Positions 7,696-15,802 of a stretch of 42,188 nucleotides of DNA are shown here, piece by piece. Location of the stretch: assembly GCA_013141505.1 (NCBI GenBank), contig JABFQX010000036.1, forward strand, positions 1-42,188, read 5' to 3'. Below the pieces are notes generated by a model. It saw nothing but the letters and a program-made list of their open reading frames with translations. It was not told the DNA's origin and did no database searches. How positions within the stretch are numbered: position 1 is the first letter of the stretch; each line of letters begins with the position of its first letter. Both the position numbers and the translations under genes were made by a program. The stretch comes from Methyloglobulus sp. Lineage in GTDB: Bacteria > Pseudomonadota > Gammaproteobacteria > Methylococcales > Methylomonadaceae.

Positions 7696-10449
7696 TTAAA
7701 ACCCGTAACTCCAGGTAAAGTTAACGGCGTAGTCACGGTTAAGCTGGTAGCCGTTATAATCGGTATAAACCGGTTGCAGCCATTCAAACATTAGGCTGTT
7801 GCCCGCAAATGCGCCATGGGGGATGCTCACATTAACCCCCAGGCCCAAGTCCCAAAATCGGCCGCCGTAGTTCTGCGGGAAGTCGAAAGGGCCTATGTGA
7901 TCTGAAAAAATGGGTTTGTTGCTAAGCTGGTTGATCACCGGGTTAAACTCGCCCTTGATCCGACCCTGCGTGGTATAAACGCCGCGCACGGTGGTGGACA
8001 GCCAATCCGTCCACCGGTAGCCGCCCCAGGCGCTGCCCTGGAAGAGGTCGCCAAAGGCGAAATTGGATTCGTTTTTGCTTTCCAGCCGCACCGTGCCGGT
8101 GGCTTGCGCGCCCCAGAGGAAAGCCCCGGTCTGCCCGATATAAGTCAGAGCAGGCTTGAAGTCCCAGGTGCCGCTGCCCAACTGCATGCCATAATGAAGG
8201 TATTGTCCATTTTCGGGACTGGCAGTCCGTTTACGTAACCTGGCATCGACATCGCCGGTCGGAGCGGTGCCGCCCAGACTGAGGTTGAGCTGATGACTAG
8301 GGCGGTCGAATAATTTAAACAAGGCATAAACGCCGGTGTCGCCAATGCCGCCGCTTTGGTGGCTGTGGTCTCCTGTGTTATGAGTATGCTTACTCAGCTT
8401 AGTGACTAGCGGATCCAACTCCATGTCCATGTCCAGCCACTGCGGCATCAGCATCAGGGTCAGCCAATCGGTCGGGGCAAACATCAGGTCGAGCATGTGC
8501 ATGTTCATGGCCATGGTTTTTGGTGCGTTTGAGCAGGTGCGGCCAACGGTGCAACCGTTGGCGATAATGTCGCCCGCACCGGCAATTTGTTGGCCCAGCA
8601 AGGTGCGGCCAGCTTGGTCGTTGCGCATGTAGCGGTAGCCCGCCATGAAATCGCCGGCCTTCGCCAGGGTGTGGCCAAACATAACCCCAGCGGGCAAAGC
8701 GGCATGTTGGGCATGATGGCCGGTGTGCCCGCCAATGTGTCCGCCCATCGCCTCCAGGTTGACCTTGAGCGCGGCGTTCGCCACCCAGTAATCGTAGTCG
8801 GCAAAACCCTGTTCCCCGCCGCCGCCCAGCTTTAGGCCACCCTGATGGGTATAATACTCAAAGCCGGTCTCCAGTTGGATGCCCCTGGCAAATTGCTTGG
8901 CAATGGTCAGCCCGCCGCTCAATGCGCCGAAGCCGGACAGGCGCTGGTCGCTGGAATAACTGCTGGGGAGTTCCCGGTCGTAGATTGGCGAACCGGTGTT
9001 GGGGTCGTAGCTAAGCATCCGCGTTATAAAAGGCGTATAAAATTCCGCGCCGCTTTGCGAGTAATAGCGCACGTTGGGGGTCAGCGTCCAGCCTGCGCCC
9101 AACGGCTGTACCCAATCCGCCGAAAAAGTATGGGCGTGGATGCCCCAATCGTCATGGGCGAAGCGGTAATCCAGGTGCAAGGCGGCATCCAGGGCTTCAA
9201 TATAGTGCCGGTAGCCCAGGTCCCAGTTAAACTGGTTGCGCTCGCCGGGGCGTTTTTCCAACAGAGATGCAGCGCAATAATACAAGGGCGGCAAAGCGGA
9301 ATCCTGGCTTAACTGTCCATCGCATTCGTAGACCTGCTTGTAAGGGTTGGCCATGTAGCCGGTGCTGCGGGTGTAGCCCATGCCCGCCTCCAGCAGGGCG
9401 TTTTTGCCCAGCACCTGCGACAGCCCAAGGGTCACCCCCCAATCCTGGCGGTTGCCGGTCAGGATGGCGCCGGTTCGTTTATAATCGCCCTTGGCATCTT
9501 TTTCATACTGGTAGTCGATATGCGCCAAAACGCCGGGCAAGTGCCGGTACAAGGGTACACCGGTCACCGGGTCTTTTCCGCCGGGAGCGGTAAGGTAATT
9601 TTCACGATTAATCCAGCTCAGGGAAGTCTGGTCCAAGGTGGCGCGGGTGTCGCTGTTGGTATAGCTTAAACCCAAATTGAAGACGGTCTGCTTTTGGTTG
9701 AAATCCAGCCGCAAGCCCAAGTTGCCGAAGCGCGACTCGTAATCGTTTTCCACGGAAATGCCGCCGCCTAAGGACAAGGAAGCCTCGTCCCAGTCGTAAC
9801 TGAGCTTGAAATCGCCCTGCTGGCGGGTCTCCGGTGAAGCCGACACCAGCACATGGGTCAGTTGGTTGTTGATGCGTCCAGGGGTAACCAGGCCGGTGTT
9901 GGAGTCAAAATTCCCTACCCGCAGGTTGCCCTGGTGGTCTATAAAAAAGTGATTCTGAGGACTTCCCAAAGGCGACGCACCGACAATTGGGCTAACGGGT
10001 TCTGAGGTGATAGGGTTAGAGGCATAGTACTTCAATCGTTCGTTGTCCGACACCGTCGGCGCTGTGCCGATGGGCGTGGCACCGGACCAGGTATCTTGCA
10101 GGTAATTGAAGGCGAACTTGATGCGCTCGGTCAGGCTGACCCGGGCGCTGCCATGCAGGCTGTCCACCTCGATGGGGTTGAGTTGGGTGGGCATCTTGAC
10201 GGTAGCGTTTAAAGATGGCGTTTGCTGGCTGGGCGCATAGATGTCGCGCTTACCTTCCTGGTAGTGGCTGTACTGGAAATTCACGCTATCGCCGTCGGCG
10301 GCCAATGCGGCCTCCTGCACCAACCCCGGCAACAGCAATGCCGCCGCAGTCAGGGCGCGGCTGCCACAGGTGCTCGCCGGTTTCGGGCTTGGCGCTAAAT
10401 CCGTGTAGTTACCGGTAGCTTGGCAGTTTTTTTTAAGGCGAAATGTCAT
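7696..10449 (-). CDS. Two-part outer-membrane beta-barrel protein (DUF3570-like plus transporter-like barrel)
   Basis: The 917-residue exported protein appears to join two beta-barrels. The first part (about 50-560) resembles DUF3570 outer-membrane proteins, for example DGDSVNFQYSHYQEGKRDIY near its start, with alternating aromatic strands throughout. A His-rich linker (about 568-582, GGHIGGHTGHHAQHAA) precedes the second part (about 585-917). That part has PAGVMFGHTLAKAGDFMAGY and MHMLDLMFAPTDWLTLMLMP, which I recognise from a separate family of transporter-like barrels, and it ends in a strand with terminal Phe (NFTWSYGF), the usual barrel-assembly signal. The N-terminus is unusually long before its hydrophobic export segment (about 32-50), so the true start may lie further in. 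It precedes the FKBP gene by 30 bp. Substrate unknown; His and Met clusters suggest metal contact. Confidence 0.7.
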   Translation of the reverse strand: MTFRLKKNCQATGNYTDLAPSPKPASTCGSRALTAAALLLPGLVQEAALAADGDSVNFQYSHYQEGKRDIYAPSQQTPSLNATVKMPTQLNPIEVDSLHGSARVSLTERIKFAFNYLQDTWSGATPIGTAPTVSDNERLKYYASNPITSEPVSPIVGASPLGSPQNHFFIDHQGNLRVGNFDSNTGLVTPGRINNQLTHVLVSASPETRQQGDFKLSYDWDEASLSLGGGISVENDYESRFGNLGLRLDFNQKQTVFNLGLSYTNSDTRATLDQTSLSWINRENYLTAPGGKDPVTGVPLYRHLPGVLAHIDYQYEKDAKGDYKRTGAILTGNRQDWGVTLGLSQVLGKNALLEAGMGYTRSTGYMANPYKQVYECDGQLSQDSALPPLYYCAASLLEKRPGERNQFNWDLGYRHYIEALDAALHLDYRFAHDDWGIHAHTFSADWVQPLGAGWTLTPNVRYYSQSGAEFYTPFITRMLSYDPNTGSPIYDRELPSSYSSDQRLSGFGALSGGLTIAKQFARGIQLETGFEYYTHQGGLKLGGGGEQGFADYDYWVANAALKVNLEAMGGHIGGHTGHHAQHAALPAGVMFGHTLAKAGDFMAGYRYMRNDQAGRTLLGQQIAGAGDIIANGCTVGRTCSNAPKTMAMNMHMLDLMFAPTDWLTLMLMPQWLDMDMELDPLVTKLSKHTHNTGDHSHQSGGIGDTGVYALFKLFDRPSHQLNLSLGGTAPTGDVDARLRKRTASPENGQYLHYGMQLGSGTWDFKPALTYIGQTGAFLWGAQATGTVRLESKNESNFAFGDLFQGSAWGGYRWTDWLSTTVRGVYTTQGRIKGEFNPVINQLSNKPIFSDHIGPFDFPQNYGGRFWDLGLGVNVSIPHGAFAGNSLMFEWLQPVYTDYNGYQLNRDYAVNFTWSYGF

Positions 10450-10577
10450 CGCTTATCCCTTCGGTTATCTTATTATCACTCTTATGGATTTGATCTTTAA
10501 ATTGTCGCACCGTTCGTACTCTTACGTCATAAATGCTAAAGCTTGTCGGTGTATATGCAGTCTTGTTAGCCTTACAC

Positions 10578-10871
10578 TCATTGGTTCCACGCTTGGGCGA
10601 AGCCCGCTGTGGGCGGGACATTGTTGGCAGGGGCTGCCCAATTGGGGACGATGCCGACCTTGGTACGGATGCCATTACCGAAAGGGACAGCTGTGTTCCT
10701 TTCGCAATCGAAACGCAGCGTATAGTTGCTGGTCACCGGGGCGCTATGGCTGACCACCAGTTGATAGCAACCGTTGCCGCTGACAATGCCCACGAAAGGC
10801 GAGAAAGGATAGTCTTTAAGAACATTACTGCTGTCAGATTGGGAAGGCCCGCCGATTAATGAACTCTTCAT
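10578..10871 (-). pseudogene. Internally deleted copy of the adjacent small secreted protein
   Basis: The 97-residue product is nearly identical to residues 100-192 of the gene at 11050-11628, fused directly to that gene's first four residues (MKSS). Residues 5-99, including the whole signal peptide and first half, are missing in frame. The Shine-Dalgarno sequence (AAGGA) and the upstream hairpin are retained. Without a signal peptide the product should stay in the cytoplasm, so it is probably a non-functional result of tandem duplication followed by deletion. Two Cys of the C-terminal half are preserved (GNGCYQLVVSHS, RFDCERNTA). Confidence 0.8.
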
Positions 10872-10884
10872 ATAAATCTTCCTT

Positions 10885-10897
10885 ATGGCGTTGCCAT
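10885..10897 (-). promoter_or_regulatory. Leader hairpin abutting the Shine-Dalgarno sequence (truncated copy)
   Basis: ATGGC/GCCAT stem with a three-base loop directly upstream of the AAGGA of the deleted paralogue. It corresponds in position to hairpins at 11641-11655 and 12202-12218. Confidence 0.45.
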
Positions 10898-10977
10898 CGG
10901 TAACAATAGAAGGCTGCTCAAATCAATCCGCTTAGATTACGATCCGGTTATCGCATGAAAACCGCAGCCTACATCGC

Positions 10978-11013
10978 AAAAAATCACCCGGTCTGCGGCA
11001 AGGGCAGACCGGG
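10978..11013 (-). terminator. Rho-independent terminator after the small secreted-protein gene
   Basis: On the minus strand CCCGGTCTGC and GCAGACCGGG form a perfect 10-bp stem with a seven-base loop, followed after TGA by six T. It lies about 36 bp past the stop codon at 11050, so the gene is at least partly a transcription unit of its own. Confidence 0.85.
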
Positions 11014-11049
11014 CGAAATTTCGCCAGAGTTAGCGGTTAACCAACCAGA

Positions 11050-11628
11050 TTATTGGTTCCACGCTTGGGCGAAGTCCGCTGTGGGCGGGACATTGTTGGC
11101 AGGGGCTGCCCAATTGGGGACGATGCCGGTTTTGGTATGAATACCGTAACCGAAAAGGGCAGCTGTGTTCCTTTCGCAATGGGCATAGAGCGTATAGTTG
11201 CTGGTTACTGAGCCGCTATGGCTGACCACCAGTTGATAGCAACCGTTGCCACTGACAATGCCCACGAAAGGCGAGGCAGGGTAGGCTTTAAGAGCATTAC
11301 TGCTGTCAGATTGGGAAGGCCCGCCGATTAACGTGGGATCGAATTTGGCTCCTGTTACTTTGACGGTGTCCGCGCCGCCGCCGGTTTTGTCGATGCTGTA
11401 GACAAAGCGGCCGGCTGGGCCTGAAGACCCGTCATCTGGATCTGGTTGATCAGTCAACCAAGACGAACAGTAAGTCACATACACATCCACATGCATGGCG
11501 CTTTTCGAAAGCGTAGCCGCATTAGTGAGCTCGCCATTGATTTCGTGCGCAGAAGCCATCCCGGTAAAACCGGCACTCAAGACAATAACCGCAAATACGG
11601 TTATATTTTTTAACATTGAACTTTTCAT
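11050..11628 (-). CDS. Small secreted protein of unknown family (paralogue B)
   Basis: The 192-residue exported protein has a signal peptide at 1-27 (cleavage after MASA). It was not recognised. The mature part has VDVYVTYC near its start and GNGCYQLVVSHSGSVTSNYT later, with four Cys that could form disulfides. The alternating hydrophobic pattern suggests a beta-sandwich. The gene at 11767-12189 shares the same plan (NIDVYDC and GAGFYKIVISHNANNINGYN), and the copy at 10578-10871 is a shortened duplicate. The start has an AAGGA Shine-Dalgarno sequence preceded by a short hairpin, and a strong terminator follows the gene. It is probably a periplasmic or surface protein. Confidence 0.75.
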   Translation of the reverse strand: MKSSMLKNITVFAVIVLSAGFTGMASAHEINGELTNAATLSKSAMHVDVYVTYCSSWLTDQPDPDDGSSGPAGRFVYSIDKTGGGADTVKVTGAKFDPTLIGGPSQSDSSNALKAYPASPFVGIVSGNGCYQLVVSHSGSVTSNYTLYAHCERNTAALFGYGIHTKTGIVPNWAAPANNVPPTADFAQAWNQ

Positions 11629-11640
11629 GTAAATTTTCCT

Positions 11641-11655
11641 TATGGCATTGCCATA
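11641..11655 (-). promoter_or_regulatory. Leader hairpin abutting the Shine-Dalgarno sequence (paralogue B)
   Basis: TATGGC/GCCATA stem with a three-base loop, followed at once by the AGGA of the gene at 11628. Stem position is conserved with the leaders of the two paralogues while base pairs differ. Confidence 0.5.
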
Positions 11656-11697
11656 GTCATAAATTAAGTTTGGTTACCCAAGCAGTATCAAAAACCA

Positions 11698-11723
11698 ACA
11701 AAAGGACACAAGCAGCAGTGTCC
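11698..11723 (-). terminator. Probable rho-independent terminator after paralogue A
   Basis: GGACAC and GTGTCC form a stem on the minus strand followed by TTTTGTT, about 45-65 bp past the stop at 11767. The six-base stem is short, so strength is uncertain. Confidence 0.5.
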
Positions 11724-11766
11724 CGCCAATTACCCGGCGGATTCATGCTGCAAATTGAGCTTTTTG

Positions 11767-12189
11767 TTATTGGTTTATGACCCTGGTGGCTGCTGTGGTG
11801 CAACCCGCTGGGACTGAATTTAAGTTATAGCCGTTGATGTTATTTGCATTGTGCGAAATGACAATCTTATAAAAACCGGCACCTTGGTTTAAAGTACGGT
11901 TTACGCCGTTACCAGCACTAGCGCCGCTGACGGTGCCGGATACCCCAGGCCCCCCCGGCATTTTAGTAATGACCATTTGTAAGGTGCTGTTTGCAGCAAC
12001 AGGAGCCGCAGAAATGAGGGTTGCGCTTAGGCCAGGTGCGGGAACATTGCAATCATAGACATCAATGTTCGTTCCCCCGGCTGCAAGCGTTTGACCGGCG
12101 ATATTGGCATGACTCATTTCTGAAAAACCGGCTACCGCCAGCAATGATGCGGCCAAGACTGCCGTTTTATTAACTGTATTACGTTTCAT
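11767..12189 (-). CDS. Small secreted protein of unknown family (paralogue A)
   Basis: The 140-residue exported protein has a signal peptide at about 1-26 (cleavage after MSHA) and was not recognised. The ATG at 12189 is chosen because AAGGA lies eight bases upstream and the signal peptide starts there; a longer reading from 12249 would cross the leader hairpin. The mature protein has one early Cys (NIDVYDC), a Gly-rich middle and FYKIVISHNANNINGYN near the end, matching the layout of the neighbour at 11050-11628. Predicted all-beta. It carries its own leader hairpin and terminator. Confidence 0.72.
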   Translation of the reverse strand: MKRNTVNKTAVLAASLLAVAGFSEMSHANIAGQTLAAGGTNIDVYDCNVPAPGLSATLISAAPVAANSTLQMVITKMPGGPGVSGTVSGASAGNGVNRTLNQGAGFYKIVISHNANNINGYNLNSVPAGCTTAATRVINQ

Positions 12190-12201
12190 GTATAATATCC
12201 T

Positions 12202-12218
12202 TGTGGCCTTTGGCCACA
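12202..12218 (-). promoter_or_regulatory. Leader hairpin abutting the Shine-Dalgarno sequence (paralogue A)
   Basis: TGTGGCC/GGCCACA forms a perfect 7-bp stem with a three-base loop directly before the AAGGA. Compared with TATGGC/GCCATA at 11641-11655, one stem pair differs on both sides (A-T against G-C), a compensatory change. Confidence 0.55.
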
Positions 12219-12263
12219 ATTGGTTAATAACAAAGGTTAATGGCACCATCTGGCGCTTTTAGC

Positions 12264-12302
12264 ATAGGCAGTTGAAATTACAATGTATTTTCAGTTGCCT
12301 AT
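12264..12302. repeat. Imperfect inverted repeat between two minus-strand genes
   Basis: TAGGCAGTTGAAA and TTTCAGTTGCCTA pair except for two central bases. No U run follows on the minus strand, so it is either a weak terminator for the STN/HEAT gene or an operator for paralogue A. Confidence 0.35.
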
Positions 12303-12440
12303 TTAGCCCTGCTTTTCGTTGGAGCGAAATTGCAGGGCAAGGAAGACTCCTTGTCTCCCTGGTTCGGCAACGGCTGGTATGAACAATCCAGCTGTTGCCA
12401 TTTTCTGTGCAGCCTAAGCACCCAAAGTGCAGCGATAGGT

Positions 12441-13469
12441 TTAGCGTTTGATTTTATTCAATTCAGCCAGCTTGGCATTCGCGTAATCCCTTACGTTCTT
12501 GTCGCTGTCAGCCAAGGCTTGCTCCAATATTTCCGGGACATCCTGAGCCTTGTCCACCGCCGCTAGGCGGACATGGATGTCTTTATCCTTCATGCCTCGG
12601 CTTAACACCTCGGCCATATTGTCCTTATCAAGGTGAGCCAGGGTGTTGATAGCCTGAACCCTTAAAGCGGGTTCCTTGTCGTCCAAAGCATCATCCAGAG
12701 CCCTACGGACATCGGGGTTGTCAATTTTTGCCGAGGAAGCGAGGTTGGCCAGAGCTTCGGTTTTCTGTTCGAGCGTTTTCGAGGTTTTGATTTGCCCCAA
12801 AAACATTTCGGTTTGCTGCAAATTGGCGGCATCTATAGCGCTTTGCTCTTCGGCAGTGGGGGGTTGCTCGACAACCGGTTGCGCTATTACCGGACAGGCC
12901 GCCACCGTCACCGCCCGGCAACTGCCCACGCTGGAACCGAGTAACCAGAATTCGGCGGGCTTGGTTTTGGTAGCCTTGTGGGCGACCAGCCCAATCTGCT
13001 TGGCGACCAGGCATTCCATAACGGCTTGGGCCGTTTTCCCCGCGCAGGTGGCGGACACCGGACCTTCCGGCAACACGGAGTAATGAATTTGTGCGCCGGT
13101 TTTCTCGGTGATGGTTTGCAAAATATCCGCCAGCGGAGCTTGGCGGGCTTCGAGCAGGAGTTGGCCGCCGGTTTTTTGCAGGCTGATGCGGGCATGGCTT
13201 AGGATTGCTGAGTCTGAGCTGATGTTCGCTTGCGTGGCTGGCTGGTTTTCGTTGGTTTGCAGTGCCGCATTGCTAGGCATTACCATTTCTATCGATTGCC
13301 CTGAAATAGCAGAGTTATTCACCGGTAAAGTTTGGCTGATAGCGGCTTGGGTAATTTGTGCGCTGATGCCAGGCCCTTCCGCACGGGCGAAGGCGATACC
13401 CGCCGCCAGCAGGAGCAGGCAACAAGCAAAAGGTGGCAATGCCGATGTCAAAGTTGGTGAGAGGCCCAT
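12441..13469 (-). CDS. Exported STN-domain and HEAT-repeat protein
   Basis: The 342-residue exported protein has a signal peptide at about 1-30 (start MGLSPTLTSALPPFACC). The region around residues 100-190 (ARQAPLADILQTITEKTGAQ, then ATCAGKTAQAVMECL) resembles the STN domain of secretins and TonB-dependent transducers, which binds partners in the periplasm. A linker with Cys and Pro residues follows. The C-terminus (about 230-342) has HEAT-type helical repeats, for example EPALRVQAINTLAHLDK and KDIHVRLAAVDKAQD, typical of protein-protein contact. The start at 13469 is preferred because an upstream extension would need a TTG codon. It is the first of a run of exported-protein genes on this strand and may be a periplasmic adaptor for them. 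The STN call is moderate; HEAT is firm. Confidence 0.72.
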   Translation of the reverse strand: MGLSPTLTSALPPFACCLLLLAAGIAFARAEGPGISAQITQAAISQTLPVNNSAISGQSIEMVMPSNAALQTNENQPATQANISSDSAILSHARISLQKTGGQLLLEARQAPLADILQTITEKTGAQIHYSVLPEGPVSATCAGKTAQAVMECLVAKQIGLVAHKATKTKPAEFWLLGSSVGSCRAVTVAACPVIAQPVVEQPPTAEEQSAIDAANLQQTEMFLGQIKTSKTLEQKTEALANLASSAKIDNPDVRRALDDALDDKEPALRVQAINTLAHLDKDNMAEVLSRGMKDKDIHVRLAAVDKAQDVPEILEQALADSDKNVRDYANAKLAELNKIKR

Positions 13470-13823
13470 GTCAAGTCCCAATAAAAACGTTAACAAAACG
13501 AACCCTGTGCGCCTAACGCGCCAGTCCGTGCAATCAATTTGTGTTTTTATTATGGGCCGGGCTTAAAGCCTGGCACTATTGCCCTTTAGGGGGCTTCCTC
13601 TCAAGATAGCAAACCGGCTGGAAGGTACGGTTTGTGGGGTTGGAAGTTACCAGAACTTTTTCGTGTTTGCAACTGGTGCCGGATGCAAGCTAAGTAAAAA
13701 TTATAGTTTTTGGGGTCGTTAAACCGTTTTATTCGCCCTTGCCAGGAATCAGTAGAGGGGGGGGTAAAGCATTGTTTTATCTTGGCTTTACAAAGCCCTG
13801 CCACCGGCTAACCGGCCGCCTCA

Positions 13824-13848
13824 GGGGTGCGACAATATGCCGCACCCC
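13824..13848. repeat. GGTGCG hairpin repeat, copy 2
   Basis: GGGGTGCG and CGCACCCC form an 8-bp stem around a nine-base loop ending ATATGC, followed on the plus strand by GATTTTGG. It is related to the hairpins at 5668-5687 and 14090-14111. A weak terminator role is possible but no gene ends nearby on the plus strand. Confidence 0.5.
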
Positions 13849-14089
13849 GATTTTGGTAAAAAAGGAAACTTTCCCAGTCATGTTATGTCTCTTGCCGCTA
13901 TTCTCGTCCCTGCATTTAAATGACTAGGCAGACAACCCTTCTTGAGAGAGGGTGTACTGAGGGGGATTTTAATACAGGTTAACAAGACATCCGTCAGGCT
14001 GTTGCCGGACGGCACTGGAGCAAGCCGCGGCATTATGGCTAGGCGGGGTTTTACAGGTCGCTGTTTCATACTAGGTTAGGGCTTCTGGT

Positions 14090-14111
14090 GGTGCGGCACT
14101 ATGCCGCATCC
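14090..14111. repeat. GGTGCGGC hairpin repeat, copy 3
   Basis: GGTGCGGCACTATGCCGCATCC resembles copy 2 in both stem and loop. It lies 36 bp beyond the end of the IS66 transposase gene, about where the left end of that element would be expected. Confidence 0.45.
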
Positions 14112-14146
14112 TCAATTCCCCAGGAAGAATCGGCATTATCTTGCAT

Positions 14147-15802
14147 TTACGCCGCCTGCAATGAGCCCTGGCCCGGAGCAAACGGTTGAACATCGATTTG
14201 CCAAGGCAGCACGGCCTCGACCTCTGCCAGGGTTCGGGCTTTCGGCAATTGCTCGAACACCCGGCACAGGTAGGCGTAAGGTTCCAGGCTATTGAGCTTG
14301 GCGGTCTCGATCAGGCTGTACAGGTTGGCGCTGGCCTTGGCACCGTTTACGGTATCTGAAAACAACCAGTTGTTGCGACCAATCACAAACGGTCGGATCG
14401 CCCGTTCCACCGCATTGTTGTCAATGTCTAATCTGCCGTCTTCACAATACACGATCAGTGTCGGCCATTGTCTAGACATATAAGAGATGGCATTACCCGC
14501 TAAGCTGCTCGGTGTAACTTGGGCTAAAGCGCGGTCAAGCCAATTTTTCATAGCCTTAAGTATTGGCATTGACTGTGCTTGCCGGTGTTTTTGCTTTTGT
14601 TCCGGCGGCAAGTGTTTGATGTCACCTTCAATTCGATATAGTTGTTGTATCATTTGCAACGCCTGGTGCGCCAGACTGTATGGATTAGATGGTTTCTTAC
14701 CCTGTGCTTTGATGGCTTCGTCGAACTTTCTCCTGACATGCGCCCAACAGCCAAGGTGTCGCAATTTCTGCTTTGCACAAACATTGGCGTAGGCAGTATA
14801 ACCATCGGTTTGCAGGAAACCCTGGTAATCGCGCAGTAATTGCTCAGCGACCAATTGGCTTCTTGATGGCGAGTAGGTGAACAGGATAACCGGTCTTTCC
14901 GGCGGCCCACCACGCTGCACCCACATGTAGGATTGCATTGTCGCCTGTTTGCCAGGTTCTTTCAACACTTGAACCCGGGTTTCGTCGATCTGTTGGATAG
15001 GATAGTTGTTTATTTGCTCTTGCATCAGGTTAATCAACGGTTGAATCAGTTCACCACAGCGAACCATCCAATTGGCCAAGGTGGCTCTCGGTAAATTAAT
15101 CCCAATCCGGTCAAATTGCTTCGTCTGCCGGTACAGCGGTAAGCCGTCGAGGAATTTGCCGGTGGCAATAAAGGCCAATAATTCGGGTGACGCATTGCTT
15201 TTGGGGATCGGTTGCGGTGGCAGGGGAGCGATTTTGACACCGTTGTTACAACAGGGACAGGCGTATTTCTTTCTGATATGCCGTAATACTTGCACCTTAG
15301 CGGGAATGATGTCCATCTGCTCGCTGATCTCGCTGCCGATTTCTTTTAAAGCATGGCCTTCAGGGCAGTATTTTTGGTCTGCTTCAAGGTCATGAATGAT
15401 TTCTATCCGAGGTAATTCGGGCGGTAACGACTTGCGACCGGGTTTGTTGGCTGTTATTTTGGTGAGATTGCTATTCTCAATGACGGATGGTCGCTGATCA
15501 TGTTCAGCCAGTTCGTTCTCATCACTGCCAATTTCTTCGGCAAAAGCTTCTGTCTCGTTAAAGATGTCGGCTTGGTTCGCGTGATACTTCTCGCTGTTGG
15601 CACCGAAGCGTTTATGTAGTAACAACCGAATTTGCTCGTGTAAATGGGCTTTTTGGGTTTTGAGATGCTGGTTTTCGCTTAGCAACTGACGTACCAGTGC
15701 CTGTAAACTTTCAATGTCTTTAGGCAGGTCAAGTGCTTGTTTCATAAGTTTAATTATACCAGATTGACAAGCGTTAAGCGATTGAAAAGACATCAAAAAC
15801 AT
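14147..15802 (-). CDS. tnpC: IS66 family transposase TnpC
   Basis: The 551-residue DDE transposase cuts and joins the element's ends. It has an N-terminal leucine-rich coiled coil (about 25-75), a zinc-binding region with CPEGH and CPCC (about 140-185), and the catalytic core with Asp in QQIDETRVQV, Asp in LQTDGYTAY and Glu in NNAVERAIRP. The ATG at 15802 overlaps the tnpB stop by one base (TAATG), suggesting translational coupling. An internal ATG at 15745 starts at the more usual family N-terminus, so the first 19 residues may not be made. The length is normal and the C-terminus appears complete. Confidence 0.93.
   Translation of the reverse strand: MFLMSFQSLNACQSGIIKLMKQALDLPKDIESLQALVRQLLSENQHLKTQKAHLHEQIRLLLHKRFGANSEKYHANQADIFNETEAFAEEIGSDENELAEHDQRPSVIENSNLTKITANKPGRKSLPPELPRIEIIHDLEADQKYCPEGHALKEIGSEISEQMDIIPAKVQVLRHIRKKYACPCCNNGVKIAPLPPQPIPKSNASPELLAFIATGKFLDGLPLYRQTKQFDRIGINLPRATLANWMVRCGELIQPLINLMQEQINNYPIQQIDETRVQVLKEPGKQATMQSYMWVQRGGPPERPVILFTYSPSRSQLVAEQLLRDYQGFLQTDGYTAYANVCAKQKLRHLGCWAHVRRKFDEAIKAQGKKPSNPYSLAHQALQMIQQLYRIEGDIKHLPPEQKQKHRQAQSMPILKAMKNWLDRALAQVTPSSLAGNAISYMSRQWPTLIVYCEDGRLDIDNNAVERAIRPFVIGRNNWLFSDTVNGAKASANLYSLIETAKLNSLEPYAYLCRVFEQLPKARTLAEVEAVLPWQIDVQPFAPGQGSLQAA

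Larger units (their letters stand above)
13470..14146. other. Intergenic region with hairpin repeats between the STN/HEAT gene and IS66
   Basis: About 680 bp without a convincing gene. It holds GC-rich hairpins at 13824-13848 and 14090-14111 and a looser one around 13990-14011 (CCGTC/GACGG). The sequence near 13560-13640 was examined for a riboswitch but does not match a known class. Confidence 0.4.

Noticed and set aside
10955-11140. 61-codon plus-strand frame
   Set aside because: It overlaps the terminator and the antisense of the secreted-protein gene; no independent support.
13560-13640. Possible c-di-GMP or other riboswitch
   Set aside because: Some GC-rich pairing is present, but none of the conserved aptamer blocks could be found on either strand.
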